Shown here: positions 1-14,385 of the stretch, in pieces
Numbering within the stretch: position 1 is the stretch's first letter
Layout: every line of letters begins with the position of its first letter
Origin: Balanoglossus misakiensis
Taxonomy: Eukaryota; Hemichordata
DNA length: 64,000 nt
Assembly (NCBI GenBank): GCA_040954595.2
Contig: CM082588.2
Coordinates: 5,270,001-5,334,000, forward strand
Reading direction: 5' to 3'
Made by a program: the position numbers and the translations under genes
The notes under the pieces: model-generated
Databases searched by the model: none
Told to the model about the DNA's origin: nothing
The model's input: the letters and a program-made list of their open reading frames with translations, nothing else

Positions 1-170
1 GGTTTTGATAAAAGCATTTTCAAAGTACCACAGATTTGATAATCGCGTTATGTGAAGGGGTTTGAAAACGAAGGACTGAGAAACAAAGTACATGTATGTG
101 TTAGTGATACAAAATGCATGTGTTACTGTGTTCATATGTGTCTGAAAATATATGTCAAAATTTAAATTAC

Positions 171-294
171 CTGTAGTGGATGAAAGAATTTGTAACGTCA
201 CAAAGATTGAAATCCACGTGGTCGGCCGCAGAAGGAACAGCCAAGCGGTTGCAGTTTGTCTCATATCTGGTGCAAATCTTGACGAATAGACGGT
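171..294 (-). other. Weak candidate internal coding exon
   Basis: On the minus strand an acceptor-like CCCCAG is followed by 40 open codons and a GTAATT donor. The translation is protein-like, with three cysteines (words such as LFVKICTRYE and NCNRLAVPSA), and the exon would be phase 1 in and phase 2 out. No family is recognised and no partner exon was found. An open stretch this short can occur by chance, so this is only a lead. Confidence 0.2.
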
Positions 295-2279
295 CTGGGG
301 TCGGAATCGCCAGCGCCGAGTCATGTTCGTGTTATCCTCTTCGCGATAATATAATAATGTTGGTGATAAAAAAACGTCACGCACAAAGCGGCCAAGTTGA
401 ACGCAGTGTATATAGACGATGTTGCCTGATTCACACTACCTTGCGCTGGGAGATAATTGGTCTGCGTTACTGGGACGCGCGTCCGCAAACGGCATTATTG
501 TGGAGAACGAAAGTAGTTGAACGTCGACGGATGGAGATCCGGCTGGCAACGATGATTCACCCACGCTGACAGGAGGCAACCCTGTTGTGTTCAGAACTTC
601 GTGATTGAAAGAACTGGCACCTACGCAATCATTGTCTGAACTACAGGGATAACGACGCGGCTATGTCTATTAGTGTGCAAAGGGCTATTAATACCGCGAT
701 TTCCAATTTTGACGTCGATTATCGATGCCAGAACTCGGAGTCTAATGAATGTACGAATTGCCCAGACACATCGTGCCTCTTGAGCTAAGCCTTTTTCTTG
801 CGGACTCCACGATAAGAGATCGTCAGTGGCTGGCTATACCAGCGATGATGAGGACATACCTCTGAAGAAATGGCAACAGCGCACTCGCTGCTCAAACGCG
901 ATAAGCAGGAAATGAAAACATGCCCAGGCCGTGCTGCCTCAAACGTTCACTAATGGAAAGGCGGGGAGATACATCATAGCCGTCGCGTGTGATATGTGGG
1001 TGCGCTAACACTTGCCTCAGTCGCCTGTCTAGTCTAGTGTGCCAATGGAGTAGATATAGTCTTGTAATTGTCCACGTCCACGAGACCTTCACCGACAGCT
1101 TTGGTCTACTAATGCGGAGTGAAAGCCTTTCCCAAGTCCCTTGCTCTCTACCGAAACCTCAAAACTGACGGTAACCCATACGCGTGACGCTCGTAGTGTG
1201 TCCAAAGGTCTTATTTCGGAAAAGCACTGTCGGAATCAATAATTCTAAATAACGTACTGTATGCTCAGGAAAACCAGTTGACGTAAAACGTCTACAACTT
1301 ATAGGAGAATATTTTCTTCATGCGATAGACTGAATCCATCATATTCGGCGCCACCTGCGTGTTTCGTCTCCCCTTTCCAGAAATAATCGACGTCTCCCCA
1401 AACGGTTTTTTCCAGCGTATATGTGGATAATATGAGTTCCCGTGCAGTTGCCCGTGGCGGATTGAGTTCAAACCGACGTTCCCTGGTCGGCGATGCTCAT
1501 CTCTCGCGGGAAATGTCTCTCAACACGTGCAGAAGCCGTTCACTCCGGTGTACACGGACTATAACACGGTCAGTCGAGTGCTTCGCCAGTCTGTCCTCGC
1601 ACCCGGACGTTCCAGAAACGCTCGCTCGTTACAATCCAACGCCGCGTCGATCACACACTCAATGCGATCCTGTCTAACCCCTGTGCGTCACGACACAGAA
1701 CTGACGCGCATAGACAGACACGGTTTCGGAAATCAATTCATATAGCCCAGCCGGCAGTTGAAACGCAAATACTCGCCTTCGATGTGTTTTTTTTACATAC
1801 AAAGGACGTCGTACATGCAATGTACTTCAGAGGAAATCTATCACGCGAGAATCCCTCCCGTCATGCGCGAGAGTACCACAGCTGAACTGCCCCAGATATG
1901 AATAAATTAAATTCATAAAAAGGCGAGAGTGTAAAGCAATAGATTTTGATTTGTAGATGCAGCGAAGCAAACGAGAAAATAATAAAGACAATGAGACAGA
2001 GTCACGCAGCAAAATGAAATACCAAAGACGTTTCGCGTGTGAAACGTGACATCACTAGATATATGAAATATACATTAAACATCGTGTACATTTCAGTGCG
2101 ATAATAATTGATCGCTCCTAACAACACGCTATACTATTGATTATACTTCAGAACCAAACCTTGACTATTATCTATGAAAATTTCATCGCTTGCAAATTGC
2201 ATTAGTTATACATCGGTGTTTTGAAGCAGGAAATTGTTCTATAGATATTTTATTGTGAAACTTTCTGGAGGTTTGTCGA
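295..2279. other. Non-coding spacer
   Basis: No supportable gene is seen. The short open frames on both strands lack splice context, codon bias or recognisable motifs. The stretch at 1420-1740 is richer in CpG than its surroundings. Confidence 0.5.
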
Positions 2280-2395
2280 TCAATTCTGATTGGGGATAAC
2301 AATTCTGATGTCGGTGTGATCTTTGAACACCAGGCCATCTTCTAGGATCGGGCCACCAGAGTCAAAAAGTGGAACAGCCCAAGGGATGCAGTGAC
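2280..2395 (-). other. Candidate terminal coding exon (unknown protein)
   Basis: On the minus strand an acceptor (TTATATAG) is followed by 37 codons and a TGA stop. The translation is protein-like, beginning HCIPWAVPLF and ending IRIVIPNQN, with DSGGPILEDG in the middle. The exon would start in phase 1. I do not recognise the family. Upstream exons would lie at higher coordinates but were not identified, so this rests on splice context and sequence character only. Confidence 0.3.
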
Positions 2396-2683
2396 CTATA
2401 TAAAGACATCCCGCACTTATGGTACATGTCTGTTTGTTTTTAAAAGGTTCCCGCAGTTGGACGTACATGCACCTAAAAGCTGTACAGTTCGCCTTGGGAC
2501 AGCTAACTCGCGATTAATATTTTATCTTGCATGACGCTCGGTTGATTTGATAAACATATACAACACGCGGTTTCTTCTAACGATATCCCTCCGAGGCATT
2601 CATTTTGCCTGCGTCAAATCAGAACCGACAGGTGAAATACACGGTCAAGTGATTCTTGTGGACCGTATCTGATTGGTTGCCAC

Positions 2684-2750
2684 TAATGTAATGTAATGTA
2701 ATGTAATGTAATGTAATGTAATGTAATGTAATGTAATGTAATGTAATGTT
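2684..2750. repeat. (TAATG)n microsatellite
   Basis: About 13 near-perfect copies of the pentamer TAATG. The array decays downstream (to about 2800) into related words such as AATGCAATTC and TGCTATGCTA, as expected of an old replication-slippage array. Confidence 0.95.
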
Positions 2751-2800
2751 ATACAGTACAGTGTAATACAATGCAATTCAATTCAATGCTATGCTATGCA

Positions 2801-5800
2801 AGGTAAATTATTTAATTGTAAACAATGTTTATACAGAATTTATTCTGCCTTGTTTTTTTCCCTTGTATTGAGCTATAAATTGTATAGAATCTAAATACAG
2901 GCAACATGAATCATACATGTCTCGTATGTCCCCAACATGACCAGATTTTAATCCTACGACACACCGTATGAACTGGCAGAGAAAATGTACTATTAAGACT
3001 AAGATACTCCTTGGAATTGATGTTTGATTGATTGATTGATGTACTAGTATAACTAAAGCTAACTATGAAATGTATAGGAAACCTATACGAAAAGTGACCT
3101 CATTTATGCCTTTGCCTTCAGCTGTTACACAGTGGAGTGACTATGTTAAGTAGAATATGCCAGTTTACTGGGTTTTATAGTTTTTAGAACACGTGCCTGT
3201 TTCGAAATGCTCACAGGTCAGACACGCCTGTCACATAAATGCATTAAAGACTCCCAATGCGGATTTTGCTGCGTTTTAAAAGCTTGGTACGTCTGTGCAT
3301 GGTTTTGAGGTCACTAAAATGGACGCTCATTAACTTTTCCCAAAATGTTCGATTTTAACACAGAGTACATGGAGTCAGTGTCTACGTGACGTTAAACTGT
3401 TACTAACTGTAAAAAGCAAGCGTAGCTATTTTTAAAGAGTCTGTATGTATATTTTCAGGTCGCTAAAAATGATTCTCATTAACTTTTCCCCAAAATAGCA
3501 ATTTACAAGTTGAACCCAGGGTGAAATGTATGTACGGTACGTAAATAACGTCATCATTTTGCGTTCGGACGTGTAATTTTAGGTGTGCAATCACAAACCA
3601 TTACCCCCGCATTATATGATAAATGTCACATCAAATGGTTGATAGCGCCAGCTGATAGAGTCAAAGCGCAGAACATCGGCCATTAAGAAATGACGAATTG
3701 CCAACCCTGCCCCGCAAAGACGTAGAGATGTAAATATCAGTTTGGCGTTATATCACACGCTTGTTGTCTGATAAAGTTATGATGGATGAGGGAATATCCA
3801 CCGGTTGTGGACAGGGTTATTCTCAAGAGCATCCCAAGCGCGACACGTAAAGAAGTTATTAAACCGAGGAAATTTTTAAACTCTCGTTTTCGAGTAAAGT
3901 GACTACACTGAAAGAGACGTTAATTACTGAGATTGTCGAAAATGTATGGTTTTTAAGGGATTCCACGTGGTCTTTGATTAGAATTTGGGATTTGAACAAA
4001 AGGTGCAGGTAATATGCTTGGAGCCACATTAAACGTCCATATAACACAACCTCGTGCGACGCTACATGGTAGACATTATTGATCGCACGTTGCTCAATTC
4101 ACTGCCATGTGGTTATTTCTGTTTAATAGTTGAATATCTGTAATGAAATCGTTTATCAGCCTACATGTTCAAACACATCTCGTGCTATCAGAGGCATTAA
4201 AGTTGTCAAACAGTGTCAAGTGGGCTTGTGTTACAGACCTTGGGGTAAGCAAATAGAAATCAGTCTGCTTTCTGTTTCCATTATATTCTGAATAGCACAC
4301 TAAAGTCTGGTCGTGAATTCTATTCTCTCGGGTACTAGACTTATACATGGTGCTGCTTGACTTTGCTCAACAATGTCGATTTCACAGATTTGGTCAAAAA
4401 TCCTGATGGCACTACTAGTTTTTGTTGTTTTATTTCAAAGCCAATAAGCCTGCAGTAACCAGCAATATTCCATCGCAAACAACCAGGCATTCAATGATAG
4501 AATGTTCATGTTCATTCGATACATTGAGGCAATACTTGAAATTTACAGAAATCCCTCACCGCCCCTTGTTCCCCTCCTCCCCCAGCATCCGGGGAACAAA
4601 ATATTGAAAAATATTTTTTATCCCTGGCCTCCAAAACGGCACCAGCTATTTGGAGGTAAATGACATTAGAGATCTCGCTCTGGGCAACAGAGTGGATTTC
4701 CAATTCGCGTTGATGGATTAAGTGGTCCGTCTGGAAATTGCATTGTTCGTGTCTCGCTTTGAGAGTTTCCGTTCTTTTAGAGACATATTTTCTACGAACG
4801 CAGCTAGAATGTTTTGGGCAAGGTTGTTCATTTTTTATGTAATTTAGTTCGTCACGACCCAGCTGGGTTGCCCTCAATAACAGGCGCATTAAAAATTAAC
4901 AATAAATAAATATGGATAAAATTTAACAACCTAATTACACTATTACACACAAAAGAAATAAAAATAGAAACAGGGATACATCAAAATGTAATTATTAAAA
5001 TTGTCAAAGAGATAAATGTTCTGCATGTCCGATCACGTAATACGCTGTCATATTTGAATATTTCCATGGTCAATAGACTCACAATCTAAAATACCAGGCA
5101 TAGAAAAAATCATTGAAAGAAACAAAATATTTTCATGAAGGGGGAAGTGGCCACAGGTGGTTAACATGGGATCATATTCCAATGAATGCAAAAGCAACGA
5201 CGGTCAGTGCCCTTTTGATTGTCTGGGTCGTAAATATATATTTTTAAATGGAAAACGTGTAAATAACATGATTGACGTCATTGTGTAAAGTTTGCGACAA
5301 ACTATCACTATCCGTGCATAATGCTAGTTGTCATCACTGTTTCGCTTTCACCTTTGACAGATATGCACGCTCGACTGGGCTTGCGCAGAAAGCTTGTGGA
5401 ATCACATAGTGAACATACCACGTTTATCTTGCGTGGTCCAACATTGTACATTATTGGTTCATTGCGAGATCTCGCGAGACTTAAATTACCGTAGCAACGG
5501 GTTGCTAGCCAACTAGTCAAGTCAAGCTTTGTCCCTGCACGTCCTTGTTGAAACACCCAGAGTTTGTGATAAAAAAGAGCAAGGTTTGGATGTATACAAA
5601 CATGACGAATGGGCCTTTGTTAGTTTAGCCGACAACTTGAGGAAGTGGGCAATTTCAAAGATCAATTTCCGCCATCACAAGCGAGGCACTTGAGCTGAGG
5701 CCAAACGTGCATGCAGATTGCAAACAGAAGCCTTTGATGTATATCGGCATATTTGGTGAAGTACAAAACGTAACTGCTTTGCATGTACCTCGACATAGTC

Positions 5801-8800
5801 AAGTGCTATTGACTATACGTGTTTTTTATTCGCGAAAAACTGAGTAGGAAAATCTAACTCTATCAGATTGGGGAACATGTTTGAAATAATCAAATAGGCA
5901 GATATGCGTAATTTCATAGATTGTTTTTCATCAATATCGAAGTATACCTAATATGTCCAATCGCGTTAATGCTGGAAGTCTACAATTTCAATCAAACCTT
6001 TATCATGCAATGATAGCCTGATAGTCGCGTTTTAGTCTCCTCGTTCATGTTTGGTTCTAGATAAGTCTTCCACAAGAATATCCATGCATATCAGTGTTAA
6101 TTATCAGAACGCGGAAATGACGTATGCCGGCCAGCCCAGCCAGTTTCAATTTCCACTCACTTGTGTATTTAATTTCCTCAACTTTTGTGTTTTAATAATA
6201 TAGGAGTTCTATCCGATTGCGACTGGAAAGAAAACATAATTGATTCAATTTATTATTGCTGATCAGAGTGGATGCCGTCTGCATGAAGGAACGCTTGCTA
6301 CGGTCATTACCATAATACGTAATACGTAACCGACTGATGAAATTCATATCGTTTGCAAATTTCATATATTTTGGAAGTTTTTGTGATTTTAAAACGTTTT
6401 TCCCGACTCTGATGGCAGTTGTGCGAATGTACATACGTCATGGCCCATCATGGAGAATATAGCTACACGTGTGAAGCGAGATAAACTTTTATCGCTCACT
6501 GTTTGTGATTTGTTCAGATGGAATGCATACTACTTGTACCCCGTTAACATGAAATTGGATGAACCATTCGGACATATACAATCAATAAACACGAACGTGC
6601 AACAACCACGTATATATTATATTCCTTCAATGGTTTTCAGCTTTTCCATTAAAGTGGGTTTTTATTGACATTGCCGTGAGCATTGCAGCTGTTCTGCAGC
6701 GAAATTGCTGAAATAAAACCCACTTCTCTTCCTCCGTGTTCATTGAATAAAGCAAATAATTCATATAGCTTCCAAAAGATGAAACAACAAAAAACAGCGC
6801 TGTCGCAGTTTTATGGGATATACAGCCTCGATGAGAATAAACGCAACCAAAGAACGGGAAACAGTAAAACAACCACACGCATCCTAACAGGAGATTATTG
6901 CCCCGTGGGGGCACAGAAAAACCGACTATTAAACTATAAGTGTACCTCATCTAAACTATAATTACAGTCAAACATATTCAAACGTTTATTTGCGTGGCTT
7001 ATTTATGAAGTATGTAATTGCTCTGTTTCGATTTATCATCTTTGCAGGTTTCTCTCTCGTTTCTGTGGCCGGGGCAAACGTGACTGAACGTTCCTGGAGG
7101 ATAATAAATTCTCAAGAAGATGGTCTCAGGATTGTGCTTATGCAAAATAAAATGGCGTCTTGTAGCGGAAGCTAGACGTAGACGTCAGTGCCAACCTAAG
7201 TATTCCTATCGAGCGTTGAAGACGACGGTTATAAGCCACAGGTAAGCCTGTAAAACAACAATCTTCAATCAGGTTCTTGGCAGAATCAACTGTAAGTAAA
7301 GCACCTTTCTTTTTCAATCATGCTACACTGTGCGACGCGCTCTGAAGACTAACGTGCGCTATTTTGGTATAAAGTGTGATCTCCATGGTTACCGACAATA
7401 TGACGCAGAAAGTCCATCACGGACACTCCAGTGGCACTTAGACCGTAGAAAAGAGCCCACAATAAAATATGATAAGCGTTATTACAGTGCCTGCCGTAAA
7501 TCGCCCCGTTGCTCTTAAGCCAATTCGCACTCAGAACGTTAGATATGCAACTTTCTGGATCTCACCCGATAATCTCCTAGGCAACTATTGCAAAAACACA
7601 ATTATCACACGACGTTCTCGTTTATTACTTTTTTGCGCTTATCGATGTTTTCGATTTTAATGGCGCGCCCTCCATATCAAAGAACGCGAAACGGCTGGAT
7701 ATGGAACACTGGAATGATAATAAAATATAACTATGTAATAAAATGGTATCGCATTTAGCTCATTTGCATAGATTTATGCATTTTGAGCACCTCGTCCCAG
7801 ATAGAGAAACATGCGTTCTTGAGTAGCCTCGTCTCAGATGAAATAATGTTTCTGTTTCATCTCTTACGCAGTTGTCAAAATTTTGCCACACAAACAGAAT
7901 ACACCTACTTGACGATTCATTGACGTCTGTCTGTTGGAAACAAAACTATCGTGACTAGATTCCCAGTAGATTATCTTTCATATAATAGGCCCACGACGGC
8001 ATATAATGACGCCGTTGGGCTCTTATTAGATTTCTAAGGCAAAAACAAAGGTCAAACCCATGAAAATCTGATTTCCGAATAACGATACCGCCGTAATGAA
8101 GTTTCTGTTAATTAGATTTCTCTCTATTTTATTTATTTACGATAATTTTATAAGTTTAATGGAGACCAATGGAGTTTTGATTGGGCATTAAAACGACCCT
8201 CACTGTAAAAGTGTTGTGCATACCCTCTGGTTATTAAAAACATTCCCAGACGTTTGTGATTTTCAACGCGTGTTGGTGTAGCGATGGTTTCCACGGAAAC
8301 AAGATGCTGAGTTCCGCACTGGGGTTAAGTCACCGTAGGTTCTTTTTATCTCACCCATATATGAGGACCGAATAATCAAATCACTATGAGCTGAATGTCT
8401 TATGATTGTGCATTTAATTACTTTATGCTCGTTTCGGTTGCTTCTTTTGATTTCTTTGAACGACCGACAAAAAATAGAAATCCCCGGATACATATACGTA
8501 TTAGTATTTGTATAACTTAATATTCCCTAAACGCAAATTTTATTTGCCTTGATTGAAGTAATACTGAGCACGTCCCTGTCGTTATACGAGTCTCGCTCTT
8601 TTGAATACTGAAAATGGCGTCTTGTCGCTCGCGGGGAAACCTCGCCACGTGACACCACTTTTTGCGGTATTAACCACTTTTTGGCGAATCGGCGATCGGA
8701 TCACGTCGCACCCTTCGACGCCATCTTATTTCGCCCACAAATTACTAAACAATTTGACGTTGGGTAGCTGTATCTTCTGTGTTTACATTTTGCTTACCAA

Positions 8801-11590
8801 TATACTAATATGCAAATCCTCAGAGATATCGTTTGAATTCCAGTCATTACGCCATGTTGGTTTTTGAAAATGCTATAGGTGAAGCAATAGTGTGGTTTTA
8901 AAAATGACGCAAGAATCGATCAAAACCAGTCGCTGTGACTGAACTTCCGCATAATGACCCGAGGAGCGCCCATTACAGTTACGTCACGATAATTCGCAGT
9001 GAAGAACATCCTATTCGGCAGTCAGAGTCAATTTGTAATCCTCCGTACATCGTTTAGCCAGACAGCGTGTTGTAACTGGCATGTCAAAACTAATTTTCAC
9101 CGGTGTACCCTCGGGGTAAAGATGTAAAACGTGTTATCTCTCCGCCGGAAAAGATGTTCATCGCGCTTTCGAAAAAAAGTATTAGGGGAGAACCATTTGA
9201 TTTATGGGGGTGGAGGTATGTCAGCATTGAAAAATCCTCACCCCACCTTCCCAGAAATAAAATGGTTCATCCCTTGGCTGTTCCCATTATAACAGCCAGC
9301 GTAACCAAGAGTAGAGTCTCTCTCTCATTGCTTGGTCAATAGTGGCGGCGCGACGGTAGCAAAATCCACATCACTACAGAATTACAAAAATTCCCACTTG
9401 GCTTTAAGGTTAAGCAACTTCCAATATAATGACTCTCCTCCAAGAGTCTGGCGCTGAAATTTAATAAAACCCCGATTTCATAGGATTAACTTTGGTAAAT
9501 AGGGCACAATCAGTTGTTTAACACGTCCCCGAGGAGTCCGACGGCATCGGCTACGGGATTAGTTGGGTCGTAGCAAATAGTTGAAAACGGAATTAGTTGA
9601 GAGACGGGGACTCTGGGGAATGATATGCCCTAATCGGGTGTCTTAATTGGATTTCTGCCGTCACATCTGCGTTGATTTCCCCAACATTGCAATACCCATG
9701 CCATGCATTTCTCAGTCAACCCCGCGTCTCCCAGGCTTTGCCTCGGCAAATTAATCCTGAAATTCGCCGCCGTGGCGCTATACGACCTGTGTGTCACGCC
9801 AGCTTGCCCTATCAGTGTAGACAAATCGCTCTGAATATACAACTGCAAAGTATTCGGAGATTCAAATATAATTGAGCACTTTTTGAACGTCTCGCGTTTA
9901 AAAAGGCTTGGAGATCCACCCTATTTATTTTGTAAAACCTGGATGCTATACAAATTACAGTGAGATGAAATAAAAGAAGATAGGAGACCTTGATTAACTG
10001 TAATAGATACAATATGTAATCGCATCACCAAATTGATTGCGTCTTAAATTGCAGCGTTAATTTATAGAGGCGATGATAGGATCTTATGGAACAAAAATAA
10101 AATGTTAATGGCATGTTGTGGGCACATTGATTATCCTGATGACAACCTGTGTAATTATATGATCATGCATCTGGCATTATTAAGCTATAGTGTTCCATCA
10201 TGAAGTGTCTACACCGGTAGAGGACGTTATCGCTGTAAACACTTGGTGGCGCTATTGGGTTTTCTCTGAATGTGACTATGGAAGGGGTCAGGAACTCTTG
10301 ATCCAAACACAACATTATTGGATATCTCGATTGCTGTATTCCAACCGCATCAATTGTGTAATGTGTGATGAAAAGACAGTCTCAAGCCGTATAGGGAAGA
10401 ACCATGCTCTGACTCTCAATTTCGTATTCAAATCAGAAAAAGTAACACAGTTCGTGGTCGTTTTTTCCTTTGGGTGTCTTTGGTAGAACTCTGGTATATG
10501 TTCAGCCGTTTTTTAGACACATACAAGACAATGTTCCTTCCCCCAGAGGGCGCTCTATTTTCTCCAGTAATACATCGTGGAATCATTCAAGTAGTTTACA
10601 TTTGCATGTTCATTGAATGAAAATGTCTGGTTCCAATCGTAAACTTACAAACGTCAAACAATGTTTTAAAGTGTGTGGGACGCCCCCCCCCCCCCCTCGT
10701 CATTAATATTTTGGCGCTATCCGACTTGAGACTCCATCAACTAATATCAGCTACCCAGATTATTCAATTCACCGCAGGAATTTATGACGTCACAGAATTG
10801 GATCCCAAGTTAAGATTGATTCAGTTCCGATGCTGTGATTACGTACCTACCTTAATCTCCTCGGCTTATCCTTTCTCAATCTAGGAGATTAAGGCGCGGT
10901 GCGTTGAACGGCAAGCGGGGGTCAGTGCACCTGTGGGACGACTATGGAATACATTTGTGGAATACAGTCGCGGCATGCATGCAAAGCCTACAAGTGGAAT
11001 ATGGTATTCATTGAAAATGTAGCGACACTTTTCCAAATCGGTCGTTAACCTGTTAACGAGAAAATTAACGGATTAGATTAAAAGTTTCACCGTGTGGTTT
11101 TAGACAGTTCATTTTTTATTAAATAATAACTATATTTCTATATGCGAAATTTAAGTCAGGCGCTCGTATAACCAAGATCTCCATTTCTCTTACGGTTACA
11201 CGCGGTTTGGAAAACTGCACACGTATCGGTTCCGTGGAAGTAGATCAGTTTAATACACTACAGCCACTAACTACAAAAAAACTGTGCAAATATATGCCAG
11301 GTTTGTCCAACATAGCAGCCTGCGCAAGTGTTTTGGATAAAATCTCTCATTTTTTTTCAATCACCCGCAGCGCTGTCACCAGGGCAAACGAATGCCACAT
11401 GTAACCAGGATGATATGATATGGAAATAGAACTTGATCCTAACCCTGATCCTGATCGTGTTTCAAAGTTGCATTCTCGAGATGTAGATTAACAAACCATC
11501 ACAGAGAGGTATGGCGCATTGGTAATTTTTTAGAATAACAAACTAAATTCCTGAGGGACGTATATGTGACAGACCCATCTCGAAACGGTA
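2801..11590. other. Long gene-poor spacer
   Basis: AT-rich sequence with no gene I can support. Minor features are a short (GATT)n run near 3025-3041 and a run of 14 C at 10683-10696. The longest open frame (4512-4889, minus, 125 codons) has no recognisable motif and no splice partners, and I do not call it a gene. Confidence 0.5.
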
Positions 11591-11772
11591 TTAAAGCTCC
11601 AATATCTACCATTTTTGCATTATTTTCATGATTTTACTTTCACGCTTAGAATGGTCCATTTAATTGAGCTAACTGATGGGTATACACAAACATATTGTCA
11701 ACCTCCAATTGAAGATTGAAGTATTTCATAAGATAAAAAATATGCTAAAAGAGGCAGATATTGGGGCTTTAA
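11591..11772. mobile_element. Short TTAA foldback element (MITE-like)
   Basis: The left end reads TTAAAGCTCCAATATCTACC. The right end is its near-perfect reverse complement (from the right: TTAAAGCCCCAATATCTGCC), so the terminal inverted repeats are about 20-30 bp. Both ends carry TTAA, which may be the target duplication typical of piggyBac-like non-autonomous elements. The 182-bp element is too short to encode a transposase. The family assignment is inferred from the ends alone. Confidence 0.7.
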
Positions 11773-11807
11773 TCCGCCCCTGTCATGCCAGCGTCTGATG
11801 TTGTCCT

Positions 11808-11920
11808 TCATCGGACAACCTCAACGTAATGATCGATGGCAGCGAGGGCGTCTTTCCATCCAATATAGTAATCGAGTTTCATCTTCGGATACATGTAGTG
11901 GATCATCTCTGATGTTATCT
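11808..11920 (-). other. Candidate terminal coding exon
   Basis: On the minus strand a pyrimidine-rich tract ending CTTTGTCTTGAG is followed by an open frame of 36 codons and a TGA stop. It begins ITSEMIHYMYPKMKLDYY and ends AIDHYVEVVR, starting in phase 1. I do not recognise the family. The alternation of hydrophobic residues suggests two helices, loosely like the end of a death domain, but that is a guess. It lies downstream, on the same strand, of the TNF-receptor-like exon at 17.5 kb and could be its last exon; the phases are compatible. The foldback element lies 35 bp past the stop. Confidence 0.3.
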
Positions 11921-11930
11921 CTCAAGACAA

Positions 11931-13390
11931 AGATAGCAGAGACAGAGTAGAGTGCGGAGATTGACCTTTTTCTCTGAAAGCCCAGAACGAAAGAGGTCTT
12001 TTTTATCGCCTGATCTTATTTCGTACCCTGGTGTACAATTTGTTATGACTATCTCGATAACAAAACCAACAATCGTAAGTCAGTGCCTCTCCTAAGGCGG
12101 AACGTTAGACATCGCGACAGCTGAAGTAGTATTCCTGGAGATTTGAAGTCTATGATCACATTGCGCGTTGAACTGCGCAATGTAGTCATATCCCCTGGCA
12201 GATATGTATGTTTGTGATTGTCTTGCGAGTAAAACTCAGTCAATATGTTCAACACTTGCGAAAATATGATACGAACCTGGCCGCCGAGGGGTGGTTTATG
12301 TAATCACACGTCTGCGGATTGATTTCAAAGACCACGCGGTGTCTTGCGATGACAGAGTTGTGAGCTGTTCCTTCGGTTGACATGCGTGCACCTATGACCT
12401 TGGGTTAGGGTGAACTCGGGTCGTGTATTGAGGGTTTGATATAAACAGACATGCTTTCCTATTGTGAAAATAACCTTATAAAGTCGTGGTATGAGAGAAA
12501 ATATATTTGTCAGGGAGAGATGCAGTTATCCTCTATATATTTTTAGGAGCACATCCCGTAAAAGAGGAAAGTACACGCGTTGTCTCAGTTGGAGAGAATT
12601 TACTTTCATGTTGACAGTGACTAATGTTAGTTTTTGAGCGAAATAAGTGCCCCCCCCCCAACATGGTCATTCGAAAGTGTAGTCAAAAACACTTTTGACC
12701 ATATATAGGCATATGTAAATTGGGGTGACCATATAACTTAAATACTTCACACTCCCAGGATCAGCATCACATCATGAACACAGACTGACTGTCATCCCTG
12801 TAATCCAATCAGAAACGTAGACCTGTCCTTTTTTCAGGAACTATACTTATCTCCGTATCCATCGCAGTCTCACAGATTGATTAAACGCACGGAAACCCCT
12901 AGAACGGGAAACCCTCTTTGCTGATGTGCGCGATGCTTAGAGATTCCAATCTGAGGAGAAAGAATCTCCATTCATCAGCGATGACAGATCCGTGTTTGCG
13001 GCACACACGTTTTGCCTTCACGCCGACAAAATCACTCACTCAGACACACTACCCACAAAAGACGACGAAATTGCTGCATAAGATTAATGTCCACTTCTAA
13101 GGTTTATCATCAGACATTACATGGTCGATGAGGCGAGTTTCCGCCGTGCATTATCTCTGTGGAGATGATGATTGATTTGAGGCAATGGCAATTAAATGGG
13201 CTATCTGAGAAATCTGGAAATTGCATTCGCCAAAAAAACATCACATCAAGTAGAGTGAGATATTTTTCAATTAAACCGCGGCTGTAAATTCTCATTTATG
13301 TGGTGTGTATGTTTTTCTGATAGTGTGCGAATTTACGCATATTTTATATTTTGTGTCGCCATCATTGATGGCAGAAATATCGATGTTGGC
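11931..13390. other. Non-coding spacer
   Basis: No gene is supported. A small hairpin-forming palindrome (arms CATTGCGC and GCGCAATG, 8-bp loop) lies near 12156-12184, and a C run near 12650-12659. Confidence 0.5.
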
Positions 13391-13508
<118 letters not shown>

Positions 13509-14320
13509 CATGGTGATATAGTATACGACATTGATAAAAGCCACTAGGGATTTCGAAAACAAACCGCACTTCCGTCCACGTGTTTCTCGAAGGCACCTTC
13601 CAAGTCTATAACGAGATGCACGTGTATTTGTGTTGCACGAGCCGGTTATTTTCTCAAGATGCCAAAGTTTTTTTAATAAACCTTGCCAACTTTGTCGGCG
13701 GCAACGCCGGGTATACCTATTCGTTTAACAAGCTTCATGTGCCGGGTTACGTTATACATATACATATGGAAAAACAGTATAATAGAATCCAGGTGGTCTT
13801 TCAGATGACACTCGCTGTGACCAGACCAATCTGAATAGTTAGACTTGCCAAATCTTTGCTGTTTCTATTTTGACTGAAAACAGCACACTACAGGTAGTGT
13901 GTCCTGTGCAGACGGTACAGGTCAAAGTGTGAACACCAGTGTTTGTTTCTCTCTCTAAGTGACACTATCAAAATGTGAGTTTACATGTTGGCGAATTAGT
14001 GACTTCATCCAACTTTCAAATCATGCCTGTAGAAGTTTCAACAGCACGATTGAAAAGCGGAACGGCGAATGGCGATTATATCAACTCGCCGCGAAATGAA
14101 GCGGGCGAATTAGCAAACGACTGCATTAAATTGGCCTAATTTGTCGCTAATCGTGGATTATTACCCCATCGAACCTGTGATTACATCAACGACTCGATTT
14201 CCAAATTGTCGAATACATTGATCTAAATTCAGCCTGGGTAGACGACGTGACGCTGTCTAGACGCTGTTTGTTTTCTCCACCGAAGAATAAGTGTTCATGG
14301 TTGTTGTCATGTCATGTTGT

Positions 14321-14385
14321 CATACCAACCAACCAACCAACAGACAGGCAGGCAGGCAGACAGACAGACAGACAGACAGACAGAC
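14321..14385. repeat. Compound (CCAA)n / (GGCA)n / (GACA)n microsatellite
   Basis: Short runs of CCAA, then GGCA, then GACA tetramers follow one another and differ by single-base changes of the unit, consistent with stepwise slippage. Confidence 0.9.

Noticed and set aside
4512-4889. 125-codon open frame on the minus strand
   Set aside because: No motif, no regulatory or splice context, and it is isolated in AT-rich spacer.
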